The translations under genes were made by a program, and so were the position numbers. Under the pieces are notes generated by a model. It worked only from the letters and a program-made list of their open reading frames with translations. It was not told the DNA's origin and made no database searches. Positions 56,095 to 64,000 of a DNA stretch of 64,000 nt are shown piece after piece. The stretch is from NCBI RefSeq assembly GCF_000969835.1, contig NZ_KQ033912.1, positions 2,431,920 to 2,495,919 on the forward strand, read 5' to 3'. Source of the stretch: Parabacteroides goldsteinii DSM 19448 = WAL 12034. Its GTDB lineage: Bacteria > Bacteroidota > Bacteroidia > Bacteroidales > Tannerellaceae. Every line of letters starts with the position of its first letter. The first letter of the stretch is position 1.

Positions 56095-58332
56095 TTATTT
56101 CAATTTAAATGCTACTTTATTGCGAATATCTGTTGAGGAAGCGCCGATCCATGCTTCGAACTTACCCGGTTCGGCTACCCATTCATGGCGGGCGTCATCG
56201 AAGAAACTCAACGCCTCTTTTCCAATGGTGAAGGTTACCTCCCGGGTCTCTCCCGGAGCCAGTTTTACCTTGCTGAAGCCTTTCAGTTCCTTTACAGGAC
56301 GGGGCAGGGATGATTTCAAATCACTGATATATAGCTGTATTACTTCCGATCCTTCACGACTGCCAGTATTGGTGACAGGTAGGGTAATGGTAAGCGTTTC
56401 ATCCTGTCCCATCACTTTCTTGTCGGCTATGGCCTTCCCATAGGCAAAAGTAGTATAGCTCAGGCCATGACCGAAGGAGAACAGCGGTTTTGTCTTTTCC
56501 TTGTCCGCCCAGCGATAGCCGACGAAGATTCCTTCGTTGTACTTCTGATCCACGATAGGGCTGCCGTAGTTGCGGGGAGTACCCGGATATTCGCCCAGCT
56601 TATGCGCACCTACATCCTGCAAAGAAGCGGGGAAAGTGAACGGCAACTTGCCGGACGGATTGACATCGCCCGTCAATACCGAAGCAATGGCACTGCCTGC
56701 TTCCGACCCCAGATACCATGCCTGCACGATGGCGGGGACTTCTTTCACCCACGGCATGGCGATGGCATTGCCTGAGATATTTACTACAATCAGGTTCTTG
56801 TTAGCCTTTGCCAGGGCGGTTATTACCTTATCCTGGCCGTAAGACAGACCGAGTTCCTTACGGTCTGCATCCTCGCAGTCCTGATGCGCGCTCTTATTCA
56901 GGCCGCCGATAAAGATGACGTAATCGGCCTCTTTGGCAACGGCAACGGCTTCGGCTATCAATTCTTCCGGCGAACGGCTGTCCTCCAGGTCCTGACCGGA
57001 TTTCACACCATTGTATTCACCGCTCGGGTCGCCTACATAACCACGTGCATAAATGACTTCCGCCTGGTCGCCCACCCGTTTCCGGATGCCGTCCAGCGGG
57101 GAGAGTTCGTATTTTACTTTCAGGGAAGAAGAACCGCCGCCTACAGTCATCATCTTGATGGCATTCTCGCCGATGACGGCTATTCTTTTTGCCCGGTTCA
57201 GGTCGATAGGGAGCAGGTTATTCCGGTTCTGCAACAACACGATGCCCTCTTCACCGATACGGCGGGCTGCGGCAAAATGGGCTTCCGAGCAGAGCGAGCC
57301 GTACGGACGGTTTCTATCCATCGTAGTGCGGTAGGCGAGGCGCAGGATGCGTCTTACCTTGTCGTCCAGTTCTTTTGTTCCGACTTTGCCTTCACGAATC
57401 AGTTTCAGGTAAGGATCTGCCAGGTAATAATTGTCGTAAGCGTTGCTTGCTCCGTTGGACAATCCGTTGGTCCAGCTTCCGAACTCCATATCGAGTCCGT
57501 TGGTGATGGCTTCCTGCGTGTTATGAACCCCTCCCCAGTCGGAGACGACAACGCCGTCGAAACCCCATTCACCTTTCAGTATATCGTTCAGGAGATATTG
57601 GTTATGGCAACCGTGCTGATTCTTATACAGGTTGTAGGAGCCCATGATGGCCCAGGCATTTCCTTCCTGAACGGCCGCTTTGAAGGCGGGCAGGTAGATT
57701 TCATAGAGGGCACGGTCGTCTATGATGACGTTGGTCGTATGGCGGTTTACTTCCTGGTTGTTGAGTGCATAATGTTTCACACAGGCAGCCACGCCGTTCT
57801 GCTGGACGCCTTGCACATAGGGGACTACCATCTTTCCGGCCAGATAAGGGTCTTCGCCCATATACTCGAAATTGCGTCCGTTCAGTGGCGAACGGTAGAT
57901 GTTTACACCGGGGCCCAGCAAGACCGTTTTATTCCGATAGCGGGCTTCTTCACCGATGCTTTTGCCATATAACCTGGCTATTTCCGGGTCCCAGCTGGCA
58001 GCCAGGCAGGTTAGAGCTGGGAAGGCTACGCAGGAGTCGTTGGTCCATCCCGCCTGCTCCCATTCATCCCATAAGACTTCGGGACGAATGCCGTGGGGAC
58101 CGTCGGTCATCCAGAATTCAGGAATGCCCAGGCGTGCGACGCCCGGCGAACAAAACTTGGACTGGGCATGTGTCAGTGCTACCTTTTCTTCCAGCGTGAG
58201 GCGCGACAGGGCATCTTCCACACGTTCTTCAATGGGTTTGCTACTGTCCAGATAAGTGGGGACTTCCTGCTGTGCCTGCCCGAAACCGGGCAGCAACAAC
58301 AGGCTGCAAGCGATGTATTTAATCAGTTTCAT
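56095..58332 (-). CDS. Secreted GH3 beta-glucosidase-type enzyme
   Basis: This 745-residue exported GH3 has a signal peptide ending GQAQ (about 21), an N-terminal barrel with GPHGIRPE, VKHYALNNQEVNRH (from 185) and nucleophile Asp265 in VVVSDWGGVHN, an alpha/beta second domain (EEGIVLLQNRNNLLPID, GEYPGTPRNYGSP) and a C-terminal fibronectin-III-like domain (LPVTNTGSREGSEVIQLYIS). Such enzymes release terminal glucose from beta-glucan oligosaccharides. It is the last gene of a tightly packed minus-strand operon, 4 bases after the GH5 stop. The next gene on the other strand (HEPN) converges on it. Confidence 0.93.
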   Translation of the reverse strand: MKLIKYIACSLLLLPGFGQAQQEVPTYLDSSKPIEERVEDALSRLTLEEKVALTHAQSKFCSPGVARLGIPEFWMTDGPHGIRPEVLWDEWEQAGWTNDSCVAFPALTCLAASWDPEIARLYGKSIGEEARYRNKTVLLGPGVNIYRSPLNGRNFEYMGEDPYLAGKMVVPYVQGVQQNGVAACVKHYALNNQEVNRHTTNVIIDDRALYEIYLPAFKAAVQEGNAWAIMGSYNLYKNQHGCHNQYLLNDILKGEWGFDGVVVSDWGGVHNTQEAITNGLDMEFGSWTNGLSNGASNAYDNYYLADPYLKLIREGKVGTKELDDKVRRILRLAYRTTMDRNRPYGSLCSEAHFAAARRIGEEGIVLLQNRNNLLPIDLNRAKRIAVIGENAIKMMTVGGGSSSLKVKYELSPLDGIRKRVGDQAEVIYARGYVGDPSGEYNGVKSGQDLEDSRSPEELIAEAVAVAKEADYVIFIGGLNKSAHQDCEDADRKELGLSYGQDKVITALAKANKNLIVVNISGNAIAMPWVKEVPAIVQAWYLGSEAGSAIASVLTGDVNPSGKLPFTFPASLQDVGAHKLGEYPGTPRNYGSPIVDQKYNEGIFVGYRWADKEKTKPLFSFGHGLSYTTFAYGKAIADKKVMGQDETLTITLPVTNTGSREGSEVIQLYISDLKSSLPRPVKELKGFSKVKLAPGETREVTFTIGKEALSFFDDARHEWVAEPGKFEAWIGASSTDIRNKVAFKLK

Positions 58333-58336
58333 ATTG

Positions 58337-59602
58337 TTATTGTGTCTTTAAACCTAGTGAGCGGATATATTCGTTTTGTATGACGCATTGCTGTATACGG
58401 CTGTTCTCGATAAACTCCTTTAAAGCTGCTTTGGCTGTTTCCTGGTCCGGCCGGGCATCACGGATTTCCTGGTATGTACCCCGGGGAGCTTCGGAGAAGG
58501 CAACGACAGTGTCCCAGCCGGCCGGTGCTTTGATGCCGGCAAAGGAGGATTTGTCGATTTTCTTGTACGGCCAGAACGTCCAACCGATATTGTTCTCTTC
58601 CATCACATGGCAGAAAGCGTTCTGCCAGGCTTCTGTGTTATGTCCGATTTCGCCCATATACATGGGGAGGTTTACCCGGTCGCGGAAGTCGATAATCTCC
58701 TGGATGGCTGCTTTGGAGGCGTCGCCTCCGTAACGATGGCAGGTGTACATGATTTTATCGTCGAAGGTGAAGTCGGTGAACGGGCGGAAGTTACCGTTCC
58801 ACTGCGCGCCACCCAGCAGGATGATATGGTTGGTGTCTGCCTCGCGGATGGCGGCTGTGGCTCGTTTATACAACGATTCCAGCTTGCCGTTCAACTCTTC
58901 CATATTGCTGAAATAGGGCGCGATAGGCTCATTTGCCAGTTCGTAGCCGAGGATAACCGGCTCGTTCTTGTAATAGGCTGCAATCTTTTTCCAGATGTTG
59001 CAGAATAGCTGCTGGCTGGCTTCGCTCTCGAATAGCCAGGGATACCCGTAGCTGTCGTCGATGTTGTCACCGGTCTGTCCGCCCGGAGCATCGTGCATAT
59101 CGAGAATCAGGTAGAGGCCTGCCTCGCGGCACCAACCGACTACACTGTCTATGCGGGCGAAACCGTCCTGATTGGCCGTCAATCCCATATAATCCTCGTC
59201 AGTGAAGAGTTTATAATGGAAGGGAAGACGGATGGTATTAGCACCGGTCGCCGCAATGAACCGTATATCGTCGCGGGTAATATAGTTATCTTTGAACGCT
59301 TTCCAGAACTCAGCGGTGAAGTCGGGACCGACCAGTTCGCAGAGCATCTGGTTGATGCGTCCCGGCGAATTTGTCTTGTTGAAGCCAAACATATACCCTT
59401 CCGGGTTCAGCCAGTTGCCAAGGTTCGTCCCTTTGATAAAGAACTTCTGCCCTTTGGGGGTAATCAGGTCGGTGCCGGAGATACGCATGAATGCTTCCGG
59501 CGGCAGGTCGGCCGTATCCGCATCTGTAGTGCCGGTGTGCTGCCAGCATCCGGTAACGGATACCAGCAGGAGCATGAGCATTAAATAGATATTCTTTTTC
59601 AT
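58337..59602 (-). CDS. GH5 endoglucanase-type lipoprotein
   Basis: This 421-residue lipoprotein (lipobox VTGC, Cys19) of the GH5 family shows GTNLGNWLNPEGYMFG, ANTIRLPFHYKL, LYLILDMHDAPGGQTGDN, the acid/base Glu225 in YELANEP and the nucleophile Glu318 in MYMGEIGHN. The pattern is that of cellulase/exo-1,3-glucanase-like GH5 members, so it probably cuts a beta-glucan at the cell surface. It lies between two GH3 genes with gaps of 5 and 4 bases, so the three act together: GH5 makes oligosaccharides and the GH3 enzymes release glucose. Confidence 0.92.
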   Translation of the reverse strand: MKKNIYLMLMLLLVSVTGCWQHTGTTDADTADLPPEAFMRISGTDLITPKGQKFFIKGTNLGNWLNPEGYMFGFNKTNSPGRINQMLCELVGPDFTAEFWKAFKDNYITRDDIRFIAATGANTIRLPFHYKLFTDEDYMGLTANQDGFARIDSVVGWCREAGLYLILDMHDAPGGQTGDNIDDSYGYPWLFESEASQQLFCNIWKKIAAYYKNEPVILGYELANEPIAPYFSNMEELNGKLESLYKRATAAIREADTNHIILLGGAQWNGNFRPFTDFTFDDKIMYTCHRYGGDASKAAIQEIIDFRDRVNLPMYMGEIGHNTEAWQNAFCHVMEENNIGWTFWPYKKIDKSSFAGIKAPAGWDTVVAFSEAPRGTYQEIRDARPDQETAKAALKEFIENSRIQQCVIQNEYIRSLGLKTQ

Positions 59603-59607
59603 GTCTG

Positions 59608-61848
59608 TTATTTTACTGTGAATGTTGTTTGTAATCCTTCGGCGCTGTTAGGGCCGACCCAGAGGTTAAATTCGCCCGGTTCGACTACTCTTTGCCGGTC
59701 GATGTTCCAGAAGGCCAGTTCTTCGACGGGGAGTGAGAAAGAGACTGTCTTTGTCTCACCCTGCTTCAGAGGAATCCGCCGGAAGCCTTTTAGCTCTTTG
59801 ACCGGACGGGTGATGGAGCCGGCTTTGTCCTGTACGTACAGTTGCACGACTTCCGTGCCTTCATACTTACCGGTGTTTGTCAGGTCGAAGCTGATTTCCA
59901 GTGTTCCGTCGACAGCCAACTGATTCGTTGCCAATTGCAGGTTGTCATAGCCGAAGGTGGTGTAAGACAATCCGTAACCGAACGGGAATAAAGGGTCGAA
60001 ACCGGCATCCATATAGAAGGATGTACAGCCCAGGGAGGTCTGTCCGGCTTCCTGCGGGATATCGTCTATCAATGTTTCCTGGCGGGAGGCGGGGCGGCCC
60101 GTATTGTTATGTGCATAGTAGACAGGTATCTGACCTACCATCTTCGGGAAGGTAACGGGTGTTTTTCCGCTTGGTACCGCTTTTCCGAAGAGCAGGTCGG
60201 CAAGGGCCGATCCGCCCATTGTTCCCGGATGGAAAGCGTAGAGAACGGCGTCGGACTGTTCGACTTCCTGTCCGATTGTCAGCGGACGGCCTGCCATAAC
60301 CACCGTCACAAGCGGTTTCCCTGTCTTTGCCAGGGCGGCTATCAGTTCGCTTTGCGCTCCCTGCAAATGCAGGTCGGCTAACGAGTGCGCTTCGCCTGAG
60401 AGGATAGATTCTTCTCCGGCGCATACCAGTACGGCATCGGCACGCATAGCGGCATTCACGGCTTTGGCGATGCCGGCTGTATGCTTGTCGCGGCTATAAC
60501 CTAATCCGGGTTCGTAGATGATTCGTACTTTATCGCCATACATCTCTTTCAAAGCGGTCAGAACCGTTTGCGTATGTGCTTTTTCTCCGTCGAATACCCA
60601 GGTTCCCATCTGGTCGTGGGCGGCATCGGCCAACGGGCCTATTATGGCAAGGGTACGTATCTTATCGGTAAAAGGTAAGGTTTCGCGGTCGTTCTTTAAT
60701 AAGATAACCGATTGTTCTGCCGCCTCTTTGGCTTTTGCCAGGTGGGCGGGCGCATATTTTACTTGTTGGTCTGTGTCTGTATATGGATTATCAAACAGTC
60801 CCAGGCGGAATTTAAGACGGAGGATGTTACGGACTGCTTCATCAATCGCTGCTTCCGATACTTTCTTCTCCTTGACAAGTTCTTCCAGGTTACGGATAAA
60901 CGTGCCGCTTACCATTTCCATGTCGATGCCGGCATTCACGGACTTCATGGCTGCCTCTTTCTCGTCTTTGCAGAAACCGTGGGAAATCATTTCGGCCGAG
61001 GATGCCCAGTCTGTTACCACCAGTCCGTCGTAATTCCATTCGCCGCGCAGCACATCTTTCAGGATGAAACTGTTCCCTGTCGAGGGAATTCCGTCGTTAT
61101 CATTGAAAGAAGTCATGAACGTGGCGCATCCGGCTTTGGCAGCCGCTTCGAACGGAGGAAAATAGACGTTGCGCAGCTGGCGTTCGGGAATAAAGGTGGA
61201 ATTGTAATCGCGTCCTCCTTCCGATGCACCGTAGCCTACAAAGTGTTTGGCACAGGCAGCAACAGCCGTCGGATTGTTCAGGGAATCGCCTTGGAAACCT
61301 TTCACCATGGCTACCCCCATCACGGAGCTCAGATACGGGTCTTCACCGCAGCTCTCGGCGATGCGTCCCCACCGTGGGTCGCGCGATATATCGATCATCG
61401 GGGCAAAGGTCCAGCGGATGCCGTCGGCCGACGCTTCGACAGCCGCCACACGGGCACCGTCTTCCACCAGTTGCGGGTTGAAAGTCGCCGCCTGTCCCAA
61501 CGGGATGGGGAAGATGGTTTTATAACCGTGGATGACGTCGCGCGACATAAGCAGGGGAATACCCAGGCGGGATTCTTCCACTGCAATTCTTTGCGCTTTG
61601 TTTACCAGCTCCGGGTCGGTCAGGTTCAACAGCGAACCGACATTCCCTTCCCGGATTAACCCGGCCATTTCTTCCAGGCCGCCGAAAGGACTTAACTGGT
61701 TCATCTGGCCAATCTTTTCCTGCAAGGTCATTTGCCCTAACAAGGCATTCACCCGGCTTTCAATATCTCCTTCTTGGGTTCCCTGGGGTTCTGCGCATGA
61801 TAAGAATGGCAAAAGCAGCAGGTAGACAGATAATCGTTTTATTTTCAT
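59608..61848 (-). CDS. GH3 beta-glucosidase lipoprotein, BglX-like
   Basis: This 746-residue lipoprotein (lipobox LPFLSC, Cys18) has the complete GH3 layout. The barrel has MSRDVIHGYKTIFPIPLG, FAPMIDISRDPRWGRIAESC, KHFVGYGASEGGRDYN and nucleophile Asp280 in GLVVTDWASS. The second domain has EQSVILLKNDRETLPF and GEESILSGEAHS, and a C-terminal FnIII-like domain has DLTNTGKYEGTEVVQLYVQD. The family hydrolyses beta-1,2- to beta-1,6-linked gluco-oligosaccharides. It differs from the other GH3 of the operon, suggesting different linkages. The SusD gene lies 81 bases upstream. Confidence 0.94.
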   Translation of the reverse strand: MKIKRLSVYLLLLPFLSCAEPQGTQEGDIESRVNALLGQMTLQEKIGQMNQLSPFGGLEEMAGLIREGNVGSLLNLTDPELVNKAQRIAVEESRLGIPLLMSRDVIHGYKTIFPIPLGQAATFNPQLVEDGARVAAVEASADGIRWTFAPMIDISRDPRWGRIAESCGEDPYLSSVMGVAMVKGFQGDSLNNPTAVAACAKHFVGYGASEGGRDYNSTFIPERQLRNVYFPPFEAAAKAGCATFMTSFNDNDGIPSTGNSFILKDVLRGEWNYDGLVVTDWASSAEMISHGFCKDEKEAAMKSVNAGIDMEMVSGTFIRNLEELVKEKKVSEAAIDEAVRNILRLKFRLGLFDNPYTDTDQQVKYAPAHLAKAKEAAEQSVILLKNDRETLPFTDKIRTLAIIGPLADAAHDQMGTWVFDGEKAHTQTVLTALKEMYGDKVRIIYEPGLGYSRDKHTAGIAKAVNAAMRADAVLVCAGEESILSGEAHSLADLHLQGAQSELIAALAKTGKPLVTVVMAGRPLTIGQEVEQSDAVLYAFHPGTMGGSALADLLFGKAVPSGKTPVTFPKMVGQIPVYYAHNNTGRPASRQETLIDDIPQEAGQTSLGCTSFYMDAGFDPLFPFGYGLSYTTFGYDNLQLATNQLAVDGTLEISFDLTNTGKYEGTEVVQLYVQDKAGSITRPVKELKGFRRIPLKQGETKTVSFSLPVEELAFWNIDRQRVVEPGEFNLWVGPNSAEGLQTTFTVK

Positions 61849-61929
61849 GGCATAGTAAGATAAACAGGGATATCCTCCGGGATGAAACAGCTTATTTCAT
61901 TCTTTGGATATCCCCTATTTAATAATCAA

Positions 61930-63645
61930 TTAATATGGATTCTGAACAGTAGCTCCATGAGATGATTCAATTTCAATCTGGGGAATCGGAAGATACTTTT
62001 TGTTCTCGGTCCACTGCGGACGCTGCGGAATAGCAGCTCCTTTCCCTGTCCATTTCAGTTCGCCGTTGATAACTAGGTTGAGAGGTTTTCCGTCTGCATT
62101 GGTTTTAACTTCGCCTTTCGGCTTGTCCTGCGTAACGGTACCATCCGTACAGACAAAACGATGGGCATCCTTTGTCACATAAATAGCACCGCCACCCGGT
62201 TTCAAGACTTCAGCGGCTTTACCGAAACGAACCAGGTCGAAATAACGTTTTCCTTCACCCAGTAATTCTACCCGGCGTTCCTGCATGATGGCTTCTTCGG
62301 AAATTGCTTTGGGACTCAGACCGGCACGTTCGCGTACCTGGTCGAAATAACCTTGTGCTTCTCCCGAATTGGTGCGCCATGCCAGTTCTGCTGCAACCAG
62401 CAGAGTTTCTGCATAACGATACAGGTGGAAGTTGTTTTCCCAGTTCAGGTCCGCATCGCCAGCCTGGTCGGCCTTACCACCCGGACGGCCCAGATATTTG
62501 CGCAGGAAATAACCGGTGTTCTGGTAACGTCCCGTATAATTCACGGCGATTCCCCTGTTCATCATTTCCTCCTGGTACGTATCCAGGTTCAGGACTGCTA
62601 CATCCCGACGGATATCTCCCGGTTCGAAGGCTTCATATGCATCCCGAGTAATCACACAGAAACCCCAGCCACCTTCAAATTCGGTATACGGGCCATGTCC
62701 CGTTTCCTGACCGCCGACGTAAGTCAAACCGTCTACACCAATCATAGCAGGGATTACAGTACCCCCACAGGCCCCAGCATTGCCCCAGCCGCGTTTACCA
62801 CCGGCAGAGATGTAGTTGATATCGAGGATGATTTCATCGGACCATTCCGTAGCATAAGTGAACAGGTCGTCGTAGTCCGTAACCAGTTTATATTGTCCCG
62901 AAGCGATAACCTCTTTTACATAACCCAATGCTTTGGAGTAACGGCTTTCGTCTTTCTGATACATGACATAATCGGCATAGATCATGGCAGCGGCTGCCTG
63001 AGTCATTCGTCCGGCCCATGTTAGTTCACGTTTCATCGGAAGAATTTTGGAATCCAGCACCTCTTCCAGGTCGGTTACCATGTTATTGTATACTTCGTCT
63101 GCTTTCAACTGTTCTGCGATATACGGGAAAGTCAGGTTCTCCGTATAAAATGGAACATTCCCCCAGGTTTTCCACAATACCAGATAATACCAGTCGCGCA
63201 ATACCCGTCCTTCTGCGTTGTAAGACTTTTTATCTGCTTCGGATATGTTTGCCTCTTCAGCATTGTCCATTAAGCGGATGGAGCGGTTGATGCCGGAGTA
63301 GGCAACGGTCCATGCTCCTTTTATGTCATTGGTAGGGCTACAGCCATACCAGGAGATTTCGTGAAGATAACCCTGGTCGGACGTGTCGCTACCACCCGGG
63401 TAAATATCATCGCTTGCAGCATCCCAGGCGAGGTTCAGAGGGAACCAGCCGTTATAGTAATCGAACCACTGCATCGGGTCGTAAGCGGCTGCCATGGCTT
63501 CTATCATTTTGGCATTGTCAGTATAATACCCTGTGATGGGCACACTGCTTGCCGGTTCTTCGGTTAAGAAACTGTCGCCGCACGAAACAAGTCCTGATGC
63601 AAGTAGTATGGCAGCGGCGAAAGTATATAGTTTATTCTTTTTCAT
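61930..63645 (-). CDS. SusD-like surface glycan-binding lipoprotein of the beta-glucan-type locus
   Basis: This 571-residue lipoprotein (lipobox GLVSC, mature GDSFLTEEPASSVP) has SusD traits: AEGRVLRDWYYLVLWKTWGN, FHLYRYAETLLVAAELAWRT and QERRVELLGEGKRYFDLVRF, ending in ATVQNPY. It follows the partial SusC gene on the minus strand with a 21-base gap and precedes GH3-GH5-GH3, so it should bind the beta-glucan these enzymes degrade. Confidence 0.95.
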   Translation of the reverse strand: MKKNKLYTFAAAILLASGLVSCGDSFLTEEPASSVPITGYYTDNAKMIEAMAAAYDPMQWFDYYNGWFPLNLAWDAASDDIYPGGSDTSDQGYLHEISWYGCSPTNDIKGAWTVAYSGINRSIRLMDNAEEANISEADKKSYNAEGRVLRDWYYLVLWKTWGNVPFYTENLTFPYIAEQLKADEVYNNMVTDLEEVLDSKILPMKRELTWAGRMTQAAAAMIYADYVMYQKDESRYSKALGYVKEVIASGQYKLVTDYDDLFTYATEWSDEIILDINYISAGGKRGWGNAGACGGTVIPAMIGVDGLTYVGGQETGHGPYTEFEGGWGFCVITRDAYEAFEPGDIRRDVAVLNLDTYQEEMMNRGIAVNYTGRYQNTGYFLRKYLGRPGGKADQAGDADLNWENNFHLYRYAETLLVAAELAWRTNSGEAQGYFDQVRERAGLSPKAISEEAIMQERRVELLGEGKRYFDLVRFGKAAEVLKPGGGAIYVTKDAHRFVCTDGTVTQDKPKGEVKTNADGKPLNLVINGELKWTGKGAAIPQRPQWTENKKYLPIPQIEIESSHGATVQNPY

Positions 63646-63666
63646 ATCGATTCCATTTTTTAGTGA

Positions 63667-64000
63667 TTAGAAATTAAGATTTAAGCCGACTGTGAATGTA
63701 CGTGCTTGCGGATAATAGCCGCGGTCGATGCCGTTTGATTTATCTCCGGCTACGTCTGTCGCATTTATTTCCGGGTCAAGACCCTTATAGGAGGTCAGTG
63801 TCAGCAAGTTCTCGGCGGCGACATAGAGACGAAGTCTGTCGACAAAGAATTTGCGTGTCAGGTTCTTCGGCAAGGTGTAACCTATCTGCATATTTTTAAT
63901 GCGGGCGAAACTACCGTTGTGGACGTATAAATCGGAAACTTTCTTCCAGTTACCGTTCATGTCGTCACCCGGGTAACAGAAGCGGGGCATTGTGTTGGAA
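63667..64000 (-). CDS. SusC-like TonB-dependent transporter, C-terminal part only
   Basis: The frame is open from the right window edge to a stop at 63667, giving at least 111 codons. It ends with typical SusC barrel strands: GSFARIKNMQIGYTLPKNL, RLRLYVAAENLLTLTSYKGL, then ARTFTVGLNLNF with terminal Phe. The N-terminal two-thirds or more lies beyond the window. Confidence 0.93.
   Translation of the reverse strand, partial: SNTMPRFCYPGDDMNGNWKKVSDLYVHNGSFARIKNMQIGYTLPKNLTRKFFVDRLRLYVAAENLLTLTSYKGLDPEINATDVAGDKSNGIDRGYYPQARTFTVGLNLNF

Noticed and set aside
56884..57972. 362-codon open frame on the plus strand opposite the GH3 gene
   Set aside because: It lies wholly antisense to a well-supported GH3 enzyme, has no family motif or signal sequence, and is explained by GC-rich codon use on the other strand.
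60712..61659. 315-codon plus-strand open frame opposite the BglX-like GH3 gene
   Set aside because: Shadow of a strongly supported gene; no start signal or motif.

Overview
The window looks like a gut Bacteroidales chromosome (Bacteroides or Parabacteroides). It holds four SusC/SusD outer-membrane glycan-import pairs (one cut by the right edge), a one-protein hybrid two-component regulator, an ECF-sigma/FecR pair, many signal-peptide or lipobox carbohydrate enzymes, and promoter boxes of the Bacteroidetes type TAnnTTTG. No tRNA, rRNA, transposase, integrase or CRISPR array was seen.

Region A (1-25 kb) is a polysaccharide utilization locus. On the minus strand are a secreted beta-helix protein (cut by the left edge) and the hybrid two-component regulator. 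Divergent from the regulator run a GH3 enzyme, an SGNH esterase, SusC/SusD, a strong terminator, an unassigned alpha-toroid-like lipoprotein, GH105, DUF4861, a large TIM-barrel hydrolase-like protein, a tandem-repeat island bounded by inverted repeats, and a DUF5107-TPR protein. GH105 plus DUF4861, together with the rhamnosidases and a GH43_24-like enzyme in region B, point to a rhamnose- and uronate-decorated plant glycan such as arabinogalactan protein or rhamnogalacturonan.

Region B (25-43 kb) starts with a decayed GH78 fragment. A second SusC/SusD pair follows, whose SusC begins with a 14-G homopolymer in the signal-peptide region, and then the fused ends of a deleted GH106-like gene. Intact rhamnosidases (two GH78, one GH106-like), an esterase, a TIM-barrel isomerase-like protein and a GH43_24-like enzyme come next. 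A YitT-family membrane protein closes the region.

Region C (43.9-55.2 kb) has a second inverted-repeat-bounded tandem-repeat island and a pair of inverted AGTTC-N5-GAACT sites 168 bp apart that could bound an invertible promoter. After these come an ECF sigma factor, a FecR anti-sigma factor, a SusC with an N-terminal STN signalling domain, and SusD. Instead of glycosidases this locus carries a frameshifted endonuclease/exonuclease/phosphatase-family gene and a calcineurin-like phosphoesterase fused to a PQQ-type propeller, which suggests a phosphate-ester-containing substrate.

Region D (55.3-64 kb) has an MNT/HEPN toxin-antitoxin-like pair. On the minus strand it has the end of a beta-glucan-type locus: SusC (partial), SusD, GH3, GH5, GH3.

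All family assignments come from reading motifs in the translated sequence; no database search was run.
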